A stretch of DNA of 64,000 nt from Chloroflexota bacterium. Its GTDB lineage: Bacteria > Chloroflexota > Limnocylindria > Limnocylindrales > CSP1-4. Every line of letters begins with the position of its first letter. Within the stretch, counting starts at the first letter, position 1. The position numbers and the translations under genes are program-made. This document shows positions 17,362-26,459 of the stretch, piece after piece. The notes below the pieces were generated by a model. It was not told where the DNA came from and made no database searches. It saw nothing but the letters and a program-made list of their open reading frames with translations. The stretch lies in NCBI GenBank assembly GCA_021785175.1, contig JAJYGH010000065.1:1-64000 (forward strand). The letters run 5' to 3'.

Positions 17362-18888
17362 TCACGGATGGTAGAAGTCGAAGACGATGACGACGTAGCC
17401 GCCGGTGCTCCACACGCCGACCCCGACCGTCGAGTACGCCGGGTTCTTCAGGTTGACCCAGTGGCCACCGTCGTACGGCTTCTCCGACTGGAAGAACGTC
17501 ATCGAGGCGATCGCGACCGTCGACGGGGCGTTGCTCTGGCACCCGATGTTCTCCGCCCACCGCCAGCCCGTGTAGCCGGCCCGCGCCAGGCGGTCACCAG
17601 GCGTGCCATCGAGGAAGTGGCTGCACGCGTGGCGCTCCGCCTGGTATCGCGCGTAGGGCCTCGCGACGCTCGTGGAGATGCCGGCGCTCAGCGTGAGCGG
17701 CGCGACGTACGCGCTGTAGCGTCCCGTTCCGTATCCGTCGCACGTCCCGTCCGGGCGGACCCAGCCCCCGGTGCGCGTGCAGTTGAGGAGCCGCAGCGCG
17801 TATTGCTCGACCGAGAGCCACGGCGCGCTGGCGGACGGGGTCGCGGTGGGGCGCAACGTCGGCGTCGGGGCCGGTTTCCGGGTGGGCGTGGGGCTCGGCC
17901 TGGGCGTCGCCGCGGGCTTCGCTGTGGGAATCGGCGTCGGCCTCGCGCTCGGCTTCGGTGTCGGCCGCGGCGTCGCCTTCGGCGTCGGCGGGAACCATGT
18001 GAGCCCTGCGCTCGAGCGGTCGGTCGCGACCGGCCCCTCCGTCCGCACGACAAGACGAGGTGCCTGGGCGACGACCATGCCGTCCGCGGAGCGAACGGGA
18101 CCCGCGAACGTCACGACGTACGTCGTGCCGGCCAGCAACGGCGCCGCGGGGACCCACGTGACCGAGGTCGCAGCCCCGCCGCCCGGCGGCGCGTCCAACC
18201 TCCCAGCGGCCTCCGGCACGATCCGGAGTGCAGCCGTGAGGCTCGCGACGTCGACGGGGCGGCTGAACGACAGGCGGAACCCGGCCGTCGCGCTCGCCCG
18301 TTGCCCCACCATCGCGACCGCCTCGATCGTCGCCGTCGGTGCGTCGGCGGTCAGGAAGGCGACCCGGATCGGCGACTGGAGTGGCTTCCCGGCGACGGTC
18401 TTCGCGGCGGCGCCGACCTCGATCGCGTAGAGAGTCGACGGCTGCCACGAGCGGAGCGGCGTGATCGTGAGGAGCGTGTCCGATTCCGCCCAGTCGAGCC
18501 GCACGCCGGCGAGAGGACTCACCGCCAGCGCCCCCTGCACGGAGTCGCGGTCCATGGGTGCACTGAACGACAGCGTGACCTGCTGCATGGCGCCGACCCC
18601 GACCTGCAGCGGCGTCGCGAGGCGCGCGATCGCCGCGGTGTCGATGGGCGACGTCCGGTGCCCCTCGGCGCCGGGAGCGAGTCGGGCGACGGCGACCGAG
18701 CAGGCCGTGAGGACGGCGAGCCCGATGAGGGAGACCCGCAGCGCCCTGGGATGGCGCGCGACCACGCGAGCGTAGACCGTGACCAGAACCGGGAGAGCGG
18801 CGAGGCCAAGCACGGCACCGCGCGCCACGTGCACGGCACGGCGTCGGCTGCTGACGCGGGGCACGGGGGGGCGGCCGTCCCGGTCCAT
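17362..18888 (-). CDS. Secreted CAP-domain protein with Ig-like domains
   Basis: A 508-residue surface or secreted protein. Two hydrophobic segments lie near residues 24-44 and 50-70. Two bacterial Ig-like (Big_5/SbsA type) domains follow, each with the VTLSFSAPMDRDSVQGAL or FRLSFSRPVDVASLTAAL pattern near 100 and 205. A 55-residue Pro/Thr/Lys/Arg linker leads to a C-terminal CAP/SCP domain with YRAERHACSH-like YQAERHACSHFLDG, WRWAENIG and HWVNLKNPAYSTVGVGVW. CAP domains have diverse extracellular roles and none can be assigned. A paired hydrophobic N-terminus is unusual for simple secretion. It lies upstream of the small gene ending at 17046 with 1 nt spacing. Confidence 0.8.
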   Translation of the reverse strand: MDRDGRPPVPRVSSRRRAVHVARGAVLGLAALPVLVTVYARVVARHPRALRVSLIGLAVLTACSVAVARLAPGAEGHRTSPIDTAAIARLATPLQVGVGAMQQVTLSFSAPMDRDSVQGALAVSPLAGVRLDWAESDTLLTITPLRSWQPSTLYAIEVGAAAKTVAGKPLQSPIRVAFLTADAPTATIEAVAMVGQRASATAGFRLSFSRPVDVASLTAALRIVPEAAGRLDAPPGGGAATSVTWVPAAPLLAGTTYVVTFAGPVRSADGMVVAQAPRLVVRTEGPVATDRSSAGLTWFPPTPKATPRPTPKPSARPTPIPTAKPAATPRPSPTPTRKPAPTPTLRPTATPSASAPWLSVEQYALRLLNCTRTGGWVRPDGTCDGYGTGRYSAYVAPLTLSAGISTSVARPYARYQAERHACSHFLDGTPGDRLARAGYTGWRWAENIGCQSNAPSTVAIASMTFFQSEKPYDGGHWVNLKNPAYSTVGVGVWSTGGYVVIVFDFYHP

Positions 18889-18961
18889 CCGCGCGCACTC
18901 TAGCAGACGCCGGCACCGCGAATCCGCCCGTGCAGCCGACGGGTGGCGCGGGCGTCGGCGG

Positions 18962-20401
18962 TCACGGCGGCCCCAGCAACAGCGGGCCGGCGGGCAGGTA
19001 CAGGCCGCCGACTGTTCGCACGAGCCCGCGTAGCTGGAGCAGCGTGAGGGCGGCGGCGGTCTCGCCGGGCGACGCGCCGGCCGCGAGGAGTCCGTCGAGC
19101 GCCACGGGACCGTCCGCGAGCACCCGACAGAGCTCGGACTCCATGTCGCTCAGCGTCAGCGCCGCGATGGCGTCGACGCGGTTCGGCCCGAAGCCGCTCG
19201 CCGGGAGGACCACCTGCGGGGACGCGTGCCGGCTGGGCGCGGAAGCCGCCGGTCCCGATCCGGCGACGCGCCCCGCATGCGCGGACGCCTCGCCGCCCCC
19301 GGCCCAGTGCCACCCCAGGTCCCCGAACAGTGCCGCCACGCCTTCGTACGGCAGCGCTCCTCCCTCGGACAGCAGGGCGCGACACCCCGCCGACAGCTCC
19401 GATCCCATCCTCCCCGGCAGGGCGTACACCGGAACCCCGGATTCCATCGCGAGGTGCGCGGTGATCAGCGCCCCGCTGCGCTCCGGGGCCTCGACGACGA
19501 GCACCGCGTCCCCGAGCGCGGCGATGATCCGGTTGCGCCGGGGGTACGTGCCGCGGGTCGCGCGAGCGGCCGGCGCGAGCTCGCCGACGACGGCGCCGCG
19601 TTCGAGGATGCGCCGCACGAGCGCCGAGTGCGCGCGAGGGCCCGGACGAAGGTGGCCGGAGCCGATCACCGCCAGCGTCGGCCCGCCGGCCTCGACGCAG
19701 GCCGCGTGCGCCGCCCCGTCGATCCCCACCGCCAGCCCCGACACGACGACCACGCCGGACGCGGCGAGGGCCGCGGCCGCGCGGGAGGCATCGACGCGGC
19801 CCACGGGCGAGGCACGTCGGGTGCCGACGATCGCGACCGTTCGTGGCTCGCGGAGCAGCGCGGCGTCGCCCTGGCCGAACAGGACCGGCGGAGGCGTCGG
19901 AAGGCCGTCGAGCCGGCGCGGGTAGTCGGGATCGAGCAGCGTCAGCGTCCAGACGCCCGCGTCGCGGAGCACCGCCAGGATGGCCCCGCGATCCCGCGCG
20001 ACGCGTTCGATGCCCGCAAGAACGGGCGCAGGCAGCGACGCCGGGCGCGCGTCCACGTCGGACATGAGCCGCCTCTGGAGCCGTCCCCTCCCAGCCAGCC
20101 AGAGCACGCGCCGCGCGCTGCCGTGTGTCCGCACGAGCCGCTCCAGGGTCCGTTCGCCGACACCGTCCACGGTGGCCAGGAGCACCCACGCCTGGCGTTC
20201 CTCGGCGAGCGTCCCGGTCCCGGCCTTCTTCGGCGGCCGTCCGTCGTGTCCGTCTCGCGAGACCCCCCTGGATGGCCGTGTGACGGCACCTCGCGGGGCG
20301 GCCGGCAGCGTGGCCTCGCCGCGCGGGGCCGGTGCAGGCCCCCCGACCGGCACGGGCGCCCGGAGCGGGCCGCGCGGTCCGAACGGGCCGATGCCGAGCA
20401 T
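18962..20401 (-). CDS. dprA: DNA-processing protein DprA
   Basis: Binds incoming single-stranded DNA and loads RecA during natural transformation. The 479 residues comprise a disordered basic N-terminus, a helical SAM-like part, the Rossmann-like domain (VAIVGTRRASPVG near 185, VVSGLAVGIDGAAH, PRRNRIIAALGDAVLVVEA) and a C-terminal winged helix near 410-470. The N-terminal 60 residues are probably dispensable, and a start further in (the MLAEERQ region lacks a Met) cannot be fixed. It begins 3 bp after the comM stop, so the two competence-type genes form an operon. Confidence 0.92.
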   Translation of the reverse strand: MLGIGPFGPRGPLRAPVPVGGPAPAPRGEATLPAAPRGAVTRPSRGVSRDGHDGRPPKKAGTGTLAEERQAWVLLATVDGVGERTLERLVRTHGSARRVLWLAGRGRLQRRLMSDVDARPASLPAPVLAGIERVARDRGAILAVLRDAGVWTLTLLDPDYPRRLDGLPTPPPVLFGQGDAALLREPRTVAIVGTRRASPVGRVDASRAAAALAASGVVVVSGLAVGIDGAAHAACVEAGGPTLAVIGSGHLRPGPRAHSALVRRILERGAVVGELAPAARATRGTYPRRNRIIAALGDAVLVVEAPERSGALITAHLAMESGVPVYALPGRMGSELSAGCRALLSEGGALPYEGVAALFGDLGWHWAGGGEASAHAGRVAGSGPAASAPSRHASPQVVLPASGFGPNRVDAIAALTLSDMESELCRVLADGPVALDGLLAAGASPGETAAALTLLQLRGLVRTVGGLYLPAGPLLLGPP

Positions 20402-20404
20402 GGG

Positions 20405-21982
20405 TCAGGCAGCGAGACCCGCCCGCTCGGTGGCGGCGGGGTCACGGAGATCGGCCGCCGCGAGCAGGTCGGTCGAGGATACCGACGCTCGATCGGCGAG
20501 ATCGGCGATGGTGCGGGCGACGCGCAGGATCCGGTGGATGCCCCGCGCGGAGAGGCGGCGCCGTGCGGCGACGGCCGCCAGGAGGTCTCGTCCGTCGGTC
20601 GCGAGCCGGCACTGCTCGACGATCTCCCGCCCGCCGAGCCGCGCGTTGAGCCGTCCGCCGTTCCGGGAGGCGGCCCGCTCGCGCGCGAGGGCGATCCGCG
20701 CCGCGACGGTCTCCGAGCACTCGGGCTCGGGGCCGAGCAACACGTCCGAGGGTCGGGTGCGCGGCATCTCGACGCGGATGTCGAGCCGGTCGAGGAGTGC
20801 GCCGCTCACGCGCCGCACGTAGCGCTCCGGCTCACCAGGCGCGCACGTGCAGGCTCGCTCGAGATCGCCGGCATACCCGCACCGGCACGGGTTCATCGCC
20901 GCGACCAGCTGCACGTCCGCCGGGAACCGGATCGTTCCCTGCGCCCGCGCGATCGCGACGCTCCCCTCCTCGAGCGGCTGTCGCAGCGCCTCGAGGACGT
21001 CGCGGTCGAACTCGGCAAGCTCGTCCAGAAACAGGACGCCGCAGTGCGAGAGGCTCGCCTCCCCGGGTGCGAGGCGCGGGCCGCCACCGACGAGCGCCGC
21101 GTACGACGCGGTGTGGTGGGGTGCGCGGAACGGCCGCTGGCGGCGCAGCCCATCGCCAGGGCCGAGCAGCCCGGCCACGGACGCGATCACGGTGACCTCG
21201 AGCGCCTCGCGCTCGTCGAGCGGCGGGAGGAGCCCCGGAATCGTCCGGGCCAGCAGGGTCTTGCCGGCGCCGGGCGGCCCGACGAGCAGCAGGCTGTGGC
21301 CGCCCGCCAGCGCGACCTCGAGCGCCCAGCGAGCGGCGACCTGCCCGCGCACCTCGGCGAGGTCGACGCGCGCATCCGTTCGGACGAGCGACGCGTCCGT
21401 GCCCCGCGATTCGGCGAGCGGCCCCGAGACGGCCACGGGAGGAGTCCGCCTGGCCCGCGCGGCCCGCCTGCCTTTCGGGCCCGCGACGAGGCGGGCCGCA
21501 TCGTCCAGGCCGGCGAGGGGCACGACCTCGATCCCGTCGACCAGGGACGCCTCGGCGGCGTTCGCGGCCGGCACGCCGACGCGCCGCGCACCCGCTCGAC
21601 GGAGCGTGTGGACCATGGGGAGGACGCCGGGAACGGGGTGGATCTCGCCGGTCAGCGAGAGCTCACCGAGCAGGGCCCAGTCGCCTCCCGACGCGACGAC
21701 CTCCCCGGAGGCGACCATGATCCCGAGCGCAATCGCCACGTCGTACGCCGCGCCGTGCTTGCGACGGCCCGCCGGCGCGAGGTTGACCGTGACCCGGCCC
21801 TGGGGATAGGCGTACCCGGTGTTCCGAATGGCACCGCGCACCCGTTCCCGCGCCTCCGACAGCGCCGCGTCGGGCAACCCGACGATATGGGTGACCGGCA
21901 GGCCGGGGGCGACGTCCACCTCCACCCGGACGAGCGCGCCCTCCAGGCCGTCGACGACCGCGGTGATGAGCGTCGCGAGCAT
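20405..21982 (-). CDS. comM: ComM/YifB-family AAA ATPase
   Basis: Mg-chelatase-like hexameric helicase that promotes branch migration during transformation in characterised relatives. The N-terminal Lon-like domain (HIVGLPDAALSEARERVRGA) lacks an obvious Ser-Lys protease dyad. The Walker A is GPPGAGKTLLARTIPGL near residue 240, Walker B is GVLFLDELAEFDRDVLEALR near 330, and MNPCRCGY, typical of YifB, lies near 365. The 525 residues are near the family's usual length. Context with dprA supports a role in DNA uptake or recombination. Confidence 0.92.
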   Translation of the reverse strand: MLATLITAVVDGLEGALVRVEVDVAPGLPVTHIVGLPDAALSEARERVRGAIRNTGYAYPQGRVTVNLAPAGRRKHGAAYDVAIALGIMVASGEVVASGGDWALLGELSLTGEIHPVPGVLPMVHTLRRAGARRVGVPAANAAEASLVDGIEVVPLAGLDDAARLVAGPKGRRAARARRTPPVAVSGPLAESRGTDASLVRTDARVDLAEVRGQVAARWALEVALAGGHSLLLVGPPGAGKTLLARTIPGLLPPLDEREALEVTVIASVAGLLGPGDGLRRQRPFRAPHHTASYAALVGGGPRLAPGEASLSHCGVLFLDELAEFDRDVLEALRQPLEEGSVAIARAQGTIRFPADVQLVAAMNPCRCGYAGDLERACTCAPGEPERYVRRVSGALLDRLDIRVEMPRTRPSDVLLGPEPECSETVAARIALARERAASRNGGRLNARLGGREIVEQCRLATDGRDLLAAVAARRRLSARGIHRILRVARTIADLADRASVSSTDLLAAADLRDPAATERAGLAA

Positions 21983-22137
21983 GCCCGGAGGGTAGTGATG
22001 GGTGCTTCACCGCGGCTTTGTCCGCGCTCCACCGGACTGGGGCGGCCCGAGCAGAGGCCGCCGATGAGCGGCCGCAGCGGAACGACGGACGAGGAGAGGG
22101 CGGCTCGGAGCGGTGCCGGCAGGGGCGCCGGGACGCG

Positions 22138-23331
22138 TCAGGTCCCGGCGGGCAGCAGCTCGACCGTCTGTGCCTGCGCCGGGTCGAGCTTGTCGATCTG
22201 GCGGACGAACTCGACCACCGACTTGCCGAGAGCGGAATCCGCCCGCGCGACGGCGAACGGTGCGCCAGTGTTCAGCGCGGTGATCGCCACGCGGTAGTCG
22301 TTCACGACCTGGTACGAGATCCGCCGGCGGAGCGCGCGCTCGGCGTTGCGCACCGTGATCCCCGTGTACGCCGTCGAGCGATTGAGGACGAGCTGGATGC
22401 GGCCGGCGCCCATGCCGAGCTGCGCCATCGTCTCGAGCACGAGCCGGACGTTCTTCAGGCACGAGAGGTCAGCGGTCATGACCACGAACACGAGGTCCGC
22501 CGCCGAGATCACGTCGAGGTTCGTCTCGTCGAGCCGCTTGTCGATGTCGACCACGACGTAGTCGTAGTGCTGCCGCAGCAGCCCGATGATCTGGCTCATG
22601 TGGTGCTGCTCGTCGCTCACGAGCTCGGCGGTCTCGGGCGACGGCGGCGCCAGCAGCAGGTCGATTCCGGTGTCGTGATGGATCAGAACCGACCGCAACA
22701 GGTCGTAGTCGATCGCCGGTGCAGCCACCACGTCCACGATCGACTTGCGGTCGAGCCCGAGGTCGAGGAACACGCGGTGGTCGCCGAACTGGAGGTTGCC
22801 GTCGACGAGGACCACCCCCCGGCCCTCCTCGCGCTGGAGCGCGATCGCGGCGTTGATCGCCAACGTCGTCGTCCCCACGCCGCCCTTGGCTCCATAGAAC
22901 GCGATGACGCGACCCGCCTCGGCCGTCCGGCTCACCGGCTCGAGCGACCGGGGCGCGAACCGGGCGAGCAGGGTCCGGATGCGCGCGAGCAGTTCGGCAG
23001 GGTGGAATGGCTTGACCAGGTAGTCATCGGCGCCGGCGCGAAGCCCGCGCACCTTCTGCTCGATGTCGGTCTCGGCCGTCACCATGATGATCGGCACGTG
23101 CCCCGACGCTCCCTCGTCCGCGCGGATCCGCTCGGCGACCTGGTAGCCGTCGAGCTTCGGGAGCATGACGTCGAGCAGGATCAGATCTGCGCGCTCCCGC
23201 TCCTGGATGCGCACGGCCTCGACGCCGTCGGCCGCGGACAGGACGGCGAAGCCCTCCTGCTTGAGCGTGAACCCCAGCACCCGCTGGGTGTCGGGATCGT
23301 CGTCGACGACCAGGATCTTGGCCGTTGCCAT
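22138..23331 (-). CDS. Receiver-CpaE/TadZ ATPase fusion
   Basis: A 397-residue two-domain protein. Residues 1-120 are a complete receiver: acidic VVDDDP, phosphoacceptor in LILLDVMLPKLDGYQ and Lys in DDYLVKPF. From about 140 on is a ParA/MinD-like ATPase of CpaE/TadZ type with a deviant Walker A, AKGGVGTTTLAIN, in which the usual second lysine is Thr. CpaE/TadZ proteins place Flp/Tad pili. No other tad gene is in the window, so the partner is unknown. A second, differently degenerate fusion is encoded at 58202. A TATCAT hexamer lies about 40 bp upstream. Confidence 0.88.
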   Translation of the reverse strand: MATAKILVVDDDPDTQRVLGFTLKQEGFAVLSAADGVEAVRIQERERADLILLDVMLPKLDGYQVAERIRADEGASGHVPIIMVTAETDIEQKVRGLRAGADDYLVKPFHPAELLARIRTLLARFAPRSLEPVSRTAEAGRVIAFYGAKGGVGTTTLAINAAIALQREEGRGVVLVDGNLQFGDHRVFLDLGLDRKSIVDVVAAPAIDYDLLRSVLIHHDTGIDLLLAPPSPETAELVSDEQHHMSQIIGLLRQHYDYVVVDIDKRLDETNLDVISAADLVFVVMTADLSCLKNVRLVLETMAQLGMGAGRIQLVLNRSTAYTGITVRNAERALRRRISYQVVNDYRVAITALNTGAPFAVARADSALGKSVVEFVRQIDKLDPAQAQTVELLPAGT

Positions 23332-23422
23332 GGGACCTCTCAGCGATCGGAGACGATGGATCGCCCGGATGATAGCGGGCGCCGCGGCACGTCATCGACC
23401 GTCCGCGGCCGCCCGTCGCGCA

Positions 23423-24439
23423 TCACGCCCCGCTCGGCCGTCCCGTCGCGCTCGGGCCGGCATCGGCCGCGCCGATCGTGCCCGAGGTCCCCGTCGGCTG
23501 GCCCGCTGCGGCCGACTGTCCGCCGGCGGCCGCCCCTCCCGGCGCGCCCCGTCCGTCGCCACCGGCCATGCCGCGGTCGACGAACCCGGAGATCGGCCGG
23601 AGCAGCTCCGTGAACTCGACCGGGATGACGAACTTCGTGGCGGCGCCGGACCCGAGGGACTTGAGGGCGTCGAGGTACTGCAGCGTCATGGTCTTCTCGT
23701 CGACGCCCCTGGCGGCACTGAAGATCCGCTCGAGCGCCTGGCTGAAGCCCTCGGCGCGCAGGATCGCGGCCTGTCGGTCACCCTCGGCGCGCAGGATCGC
23801 CGACTGCTTGTCGCCCTCGGCGACGTTGATGGTGGACTGCCGCGTGCCTTCGGACTCGGTGATGACCGCGCGCCGCGTCCGTTCCGCGGAGAGCTGCCGG
23901 TTCATGGCGTCCTGCACTTCCCGAGGCGGCGTGATCTCGCGGATCTCCACCGTCGTGACCTTGCCGCCCCAGCGCTCGGTGACCTCGTCGAGCTTCGTGC
24001 GCAGGATCTCGTTGATCTGCTCGCGCTTCGACAGCACCTCGTCGAGCAGGATGTCGCCGATCACCGCGCGCAGGGTGGTGGTCGCCACGCCCTGCAGCGC
24101 GCCCGCGAAGTACGCCACCTGCACCACGCTCTTGAGCGGGTCGGCGATGCGCCAGTAGATCAGGAAGTCGACGTTGATCGGGGCGTTGTCCTTGGTGATG
24201 GTGGTCTGGCTGGGGACCTCGATGAACTGCTCGCGCAGATCGACCGTGACCGGCCGGTCGACGACGGGGATGAGGAAGACCAGGCCGGGCCCCTTGACCA
24301 GGTCGGCCCCGGCCCGTCCGAAGCGGAAGACGACGAGCCGCGCGTACTCGTTCACCACTCGCACCGAGAGGTACACGAGCACGAGCACGACGACGATCAC
24401 CAGGATGAGCGCGGCCAGCACCACCGGGTCGAGGTTCAT
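23423..24439 (-). CDS. SPFH/stomatin-family membrane protein
   Basis: A 338-residue SPFH protein. One N-terminal membrane helix (LAALILVIVVVLVLVYL, residues 7-25) precedes the band-7 domain with GPGLVFLIPVVDRP and VPSQTTITKDNAPINVD. A coiled-coil follows with repeated AILRAEGDRQ units near 215-245, and the tail is a Gly/Ala-rich low-complexity segment. Starting at ATG 24439 gives an ATGA overlap with nfeD. The nfeD-SPFH pair is a common membrane-microdomain and proteolysis module in which NfeD can cleave or bind stomatins. It acts in the cytoplasmic membrane. Confidence 0.93.
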   Translation of the reverse strand: MNLDPVVLAALILVIVVVLVLVYLSVRVVNEYARLVVFRFGRAGADLVKGPGLVFLIPVVDRPVTVDLREQFIEVPSQTTITKDNAPINVDFLIYWRIADPLKSVVQVAYFAGALQGVATTTLRAVIGDILLDEVLSKREQINEILRTKLDEVTERWGGKVTTVEIREITPPREVQDAMNRQLSAERTRRAVITESEGTRQSTINVAEGDKQSAILRAEGDRQAAILRAEGFSQALERIFSAARGVDEKTMTLQYLDALKSLGSGAATKFVIPVEFTELLRPISGFVDRGMAGGDGRGAPGGAAAGGQSAAAGQPTGTSGTIGAADAGPSATGRPSGA

Positions 24440-25815
24440 GTGCACGACACCTCCAGGTCAGCCGACCCGGCCGGATCGGCACGCTCCACGAGCAGGACGA
24501 GTCCGCGCTGCCCGACGACGCGAACGCGTGTGCCCCGCTCGAGCGCGGCGCCGTCGGTGCTCCGCGCGCTCCATTCCTCGCCGCCAGCGTACACCGTGCC
24601 CTCGGGCGCGAGCGGCCGTCTCACGCTGGCCGCCATGCCGGGCGGCACCGGGAGCGTGCCGTCCGACGTGCTCCCCCCGAGGCCGAGCGGCAGCCTGACG
24701 CGGTGGCGTATCCGCCAGGCAGCCGACACGACGACGAGCATGAACGCGGCCGTGAGCGCCACCATGACCCCGATGACGGGCCACGCGACGCCGATCCCCT
24801 GCTCGCCGGGTACCGGCGCGGTGTAGAACGCGCCCGCCCCGAGCACGAACACGACGATCCCGGCGAGGGTCAGGAGGCCATGGCTCGTGACCGTCAGGTC
24901 GGCCACGAAGAGCCCGAGCGCGAGCACGATCAGGAGCACCCCGGCGAGGTTGAGGGGCAGGCTCCCGAAGCCGAGGAACGCGAGGATGAGCGCGACGCCG
25001 CCGGCGGTGCCGGTCAGCAGGTTGGGGTGGATCAACTCCAGGATCAGCCCGTAGGCGCCGAGCACGAACAGGATGAAGGCGAGGTTCGGGTCCGCCATCA
25101 GGTGCAGGAAGGCCTGGACCGGGTTCATGCCCTGCTCCTGGACCTGCGCTCCCGAGAGCGACAGCGTCACCGTGCGCGTCCCCGCCCTGACCTGTCGCCC
25201 GTTCGCGAACGCGAGCACGTCGGGCAGCGTGGCGGCGATCCCGTCGACGGCGTGCGCCGCCACCGCCTCCGTTGCCGACGACGAACTTGCGTCCTTGACG
25301 GCCGCGACCGCCCACGAGACGTTCCGACCGCGCGCCTCGGCGATCGCCGTGATGCTCGAGATCGCGAAGCTCATCGTCTTGGCCGCCTCGGTGCCCGTCA
25401 GCGTCTGCCCGCCCGACCCGACCGGCGACGCCGCGCCGATGTTCGTCCCGGGGGCCATGAGCGCCACTGCGCCCGCGAGTGTGATGAAGGTTCCCGCGCT
25501 CGCGGCCCAGGCACCCTGCGGGCCGACCCAGGTGATGACGGGCACGCTCGAGCCGAGGATGTCCTGCGTGATCTGGCGCGTGGCGTCGAGCGACCCGCCG
25601 GGCGTGTCGATGCGAAGGATGACCGCCGCCGCGCCCTCCTGCGCGGCCCGCGCGATCCCGTCGTGCACGTAGGTCGTCATCACTCCGTCGACGATCCCGG
25701 TCAGCGGGAGCACGACGACCCGGGCCTCATCGGCAGCCGCCGTCGGCGCCAGGGCCGCGGGCACGATGCCGAGCGCGAGCGCCAGCGCGACGGCCGTCCT
25801 GACCACGAGTCGCAT
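24436..25815 (-). CDS. nfeD: NfeD-family membrane-bound serine protease
   Basis: A 459-residue long-form NfeD. A signal peptide (VRTAVALALALGIVPAAL) is followed by a ClpP-like protease domain with the nucleophilic serine in WAASAGTF, then MAPGTNIGAASPV. The catalytic lysine is probably in EAAKTMSFA, ahead of EARGRN. About four to five membrane helices follow (residues 255-375), then a C-terminal OB-fold (GERGTRVRVVG-like, residues 385-455). The start is ATG 25815; the longer open frame upstream is antisense to the Nudix gene. The 4-bp overlap with the SPFH gene supports joint function in membrane protein quality control. Confidence 0.93.
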   Translation of the reverse strand: MRLVVRTAVALALALGIVPAALAPTAAADEARVVVLPLTGIVDGVMTTYVHDGIARAAQEGAAAVILRIDTPGGSLDATRQITQDILGSSVPVITWVGPQGAWAASAGTFITLAGAVALMAPGTNIGAASPVGSGGQTLTGTEAAKTMSFAISSITAIAEARGRNVSWAVAAVKDASSSSATEAVAAHAVDGIAATLPDVLAFANGRQVRAGTRTVTLSLSGAQVQEQGMNPVQAFLHLMADPNLAFILFVLGAYGLILELIHPNLLTGTAGGVALILAFLGFGSLPLNLAGVLLIVLALGLFVADLTVTSHGLLTLAGIVVFVLGAGAFYTAPVPGEQGIGVAWPVIGVMVALTAAFMLVVVSAAWRIRHRVRLPLGLGGSTSDGTLPVPPGMAASVRRPLAPEGTVYAGGEEWSARSTDGAALERGTRVRVVGQRGLVLLVERADPAGSADLEVSCT

Positions 25816-25874
25816 CGCGCGAAACCTCCGGTTCCATCGTACGGCCGGCGCGAAGGGCCGGACGGACCGTCGGC

Positions 25875-26459
25875 TCAGCCGGCTGGCGGCACCAGGTAGG
25901 CGAGCACGAGCTGGCTCCACGTCTCCATCCGCTCGTACGCCGACCACAGTTCGTCGGGGCCCGCGAACGCCCCCGACAGCTTCTCGGTCTCGCGGATCGC
26001 GACCGGACGACCACGTGCGTCCACCTCGTAGACGAGCCCGAGGTGCACCGCGCCGACCGAGTCGCTGTCGTCGTTGAGCAGGCCGAGCATCCGGACGTCC
26101 GGGTCGAACGCCGTCTCGAGCTCCTCGTGCCACTCGCGCAGGAGCGCACCCGCGATCCCGCGATCGCCTGGGTTCACGTGGCCCCCGACGCCGATCGTGA
26201 AGCGCTCGTGCAGCCGCTCGTCGCCGCCGGCCCGCGTCCGACGCATGAGGAACACGGACCGGCCGTCCCGGATGACGACGTACGGGATCAGCTGCTTCCA
26301 GCCCGGATCGTGCTCCGCCTCTCCTCGGCGCCGGAAGGACGCCGCGTCCAGCGCGCGCGCCACGATCTCGTGCGCGCCGTCCTCCCGCACGCCCCGCCAG
26401 CCCCGGCCCTCCCACAGGAGCGCGCGGGGAGCCCCGAGGACGAGTTCGTCGTCAGCCAT
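25875..26459 (-). CDS. Nudix-like phosphohydrolase
   Basis: A 194-residue MutT/Nudix-fold protein resembling the predicted MutT-like phosphoesterase group. It has IPYVVIRDGRSVFLMRR followed by GVGGHVNPGD and REWHEELE. The Nudix box is atypical: the first Glu is replaced by Asp or Gly and the spacing before REWHEEL is one longer, so activity and substrate are uncertain. Starting at ATG 26459 gives an 8-bp overlap with tyrA, implying coupling. No link with tyrosine synthesis is evident. Confidence 0.75.
   Translation of the reverse strand: MADDELVLGAPRALLWEGRGWRGVREDGAHEIVARALDAASFRRRGEAEHDPGWKQLIPYVVIRDGRSVFLMRRTRAGGDERLHERFTIGVGGHVNPGDRGIAGALLREWHEELETAFDPDVRMLGLLNDDSDSVGAVHLGLVYEVDARGRPVAIRETEKLSGAFAGPDELWSAYERMETWSQLVLAYLVPPAG

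Noticed and set aside
14278-18903. A 1541-codon plus-strand open frame
   Set aside because: It is antisense to xerC, topA, the small gene and the CAP gene, all of which have clear motifs. Its product is Arg-rich without any domain, typical of shadow frames in high-GC DNA.
19226-22297. A 1023-codon plus-strand frame
   Set aside because: Antisense to dprA and comM, with no domain evidence.
25816-26415. Long 5' extension of nfeD
   Set aside because: The signal peptide begins at ATG 25815, and the extension covers the Nudix gene in another frame.
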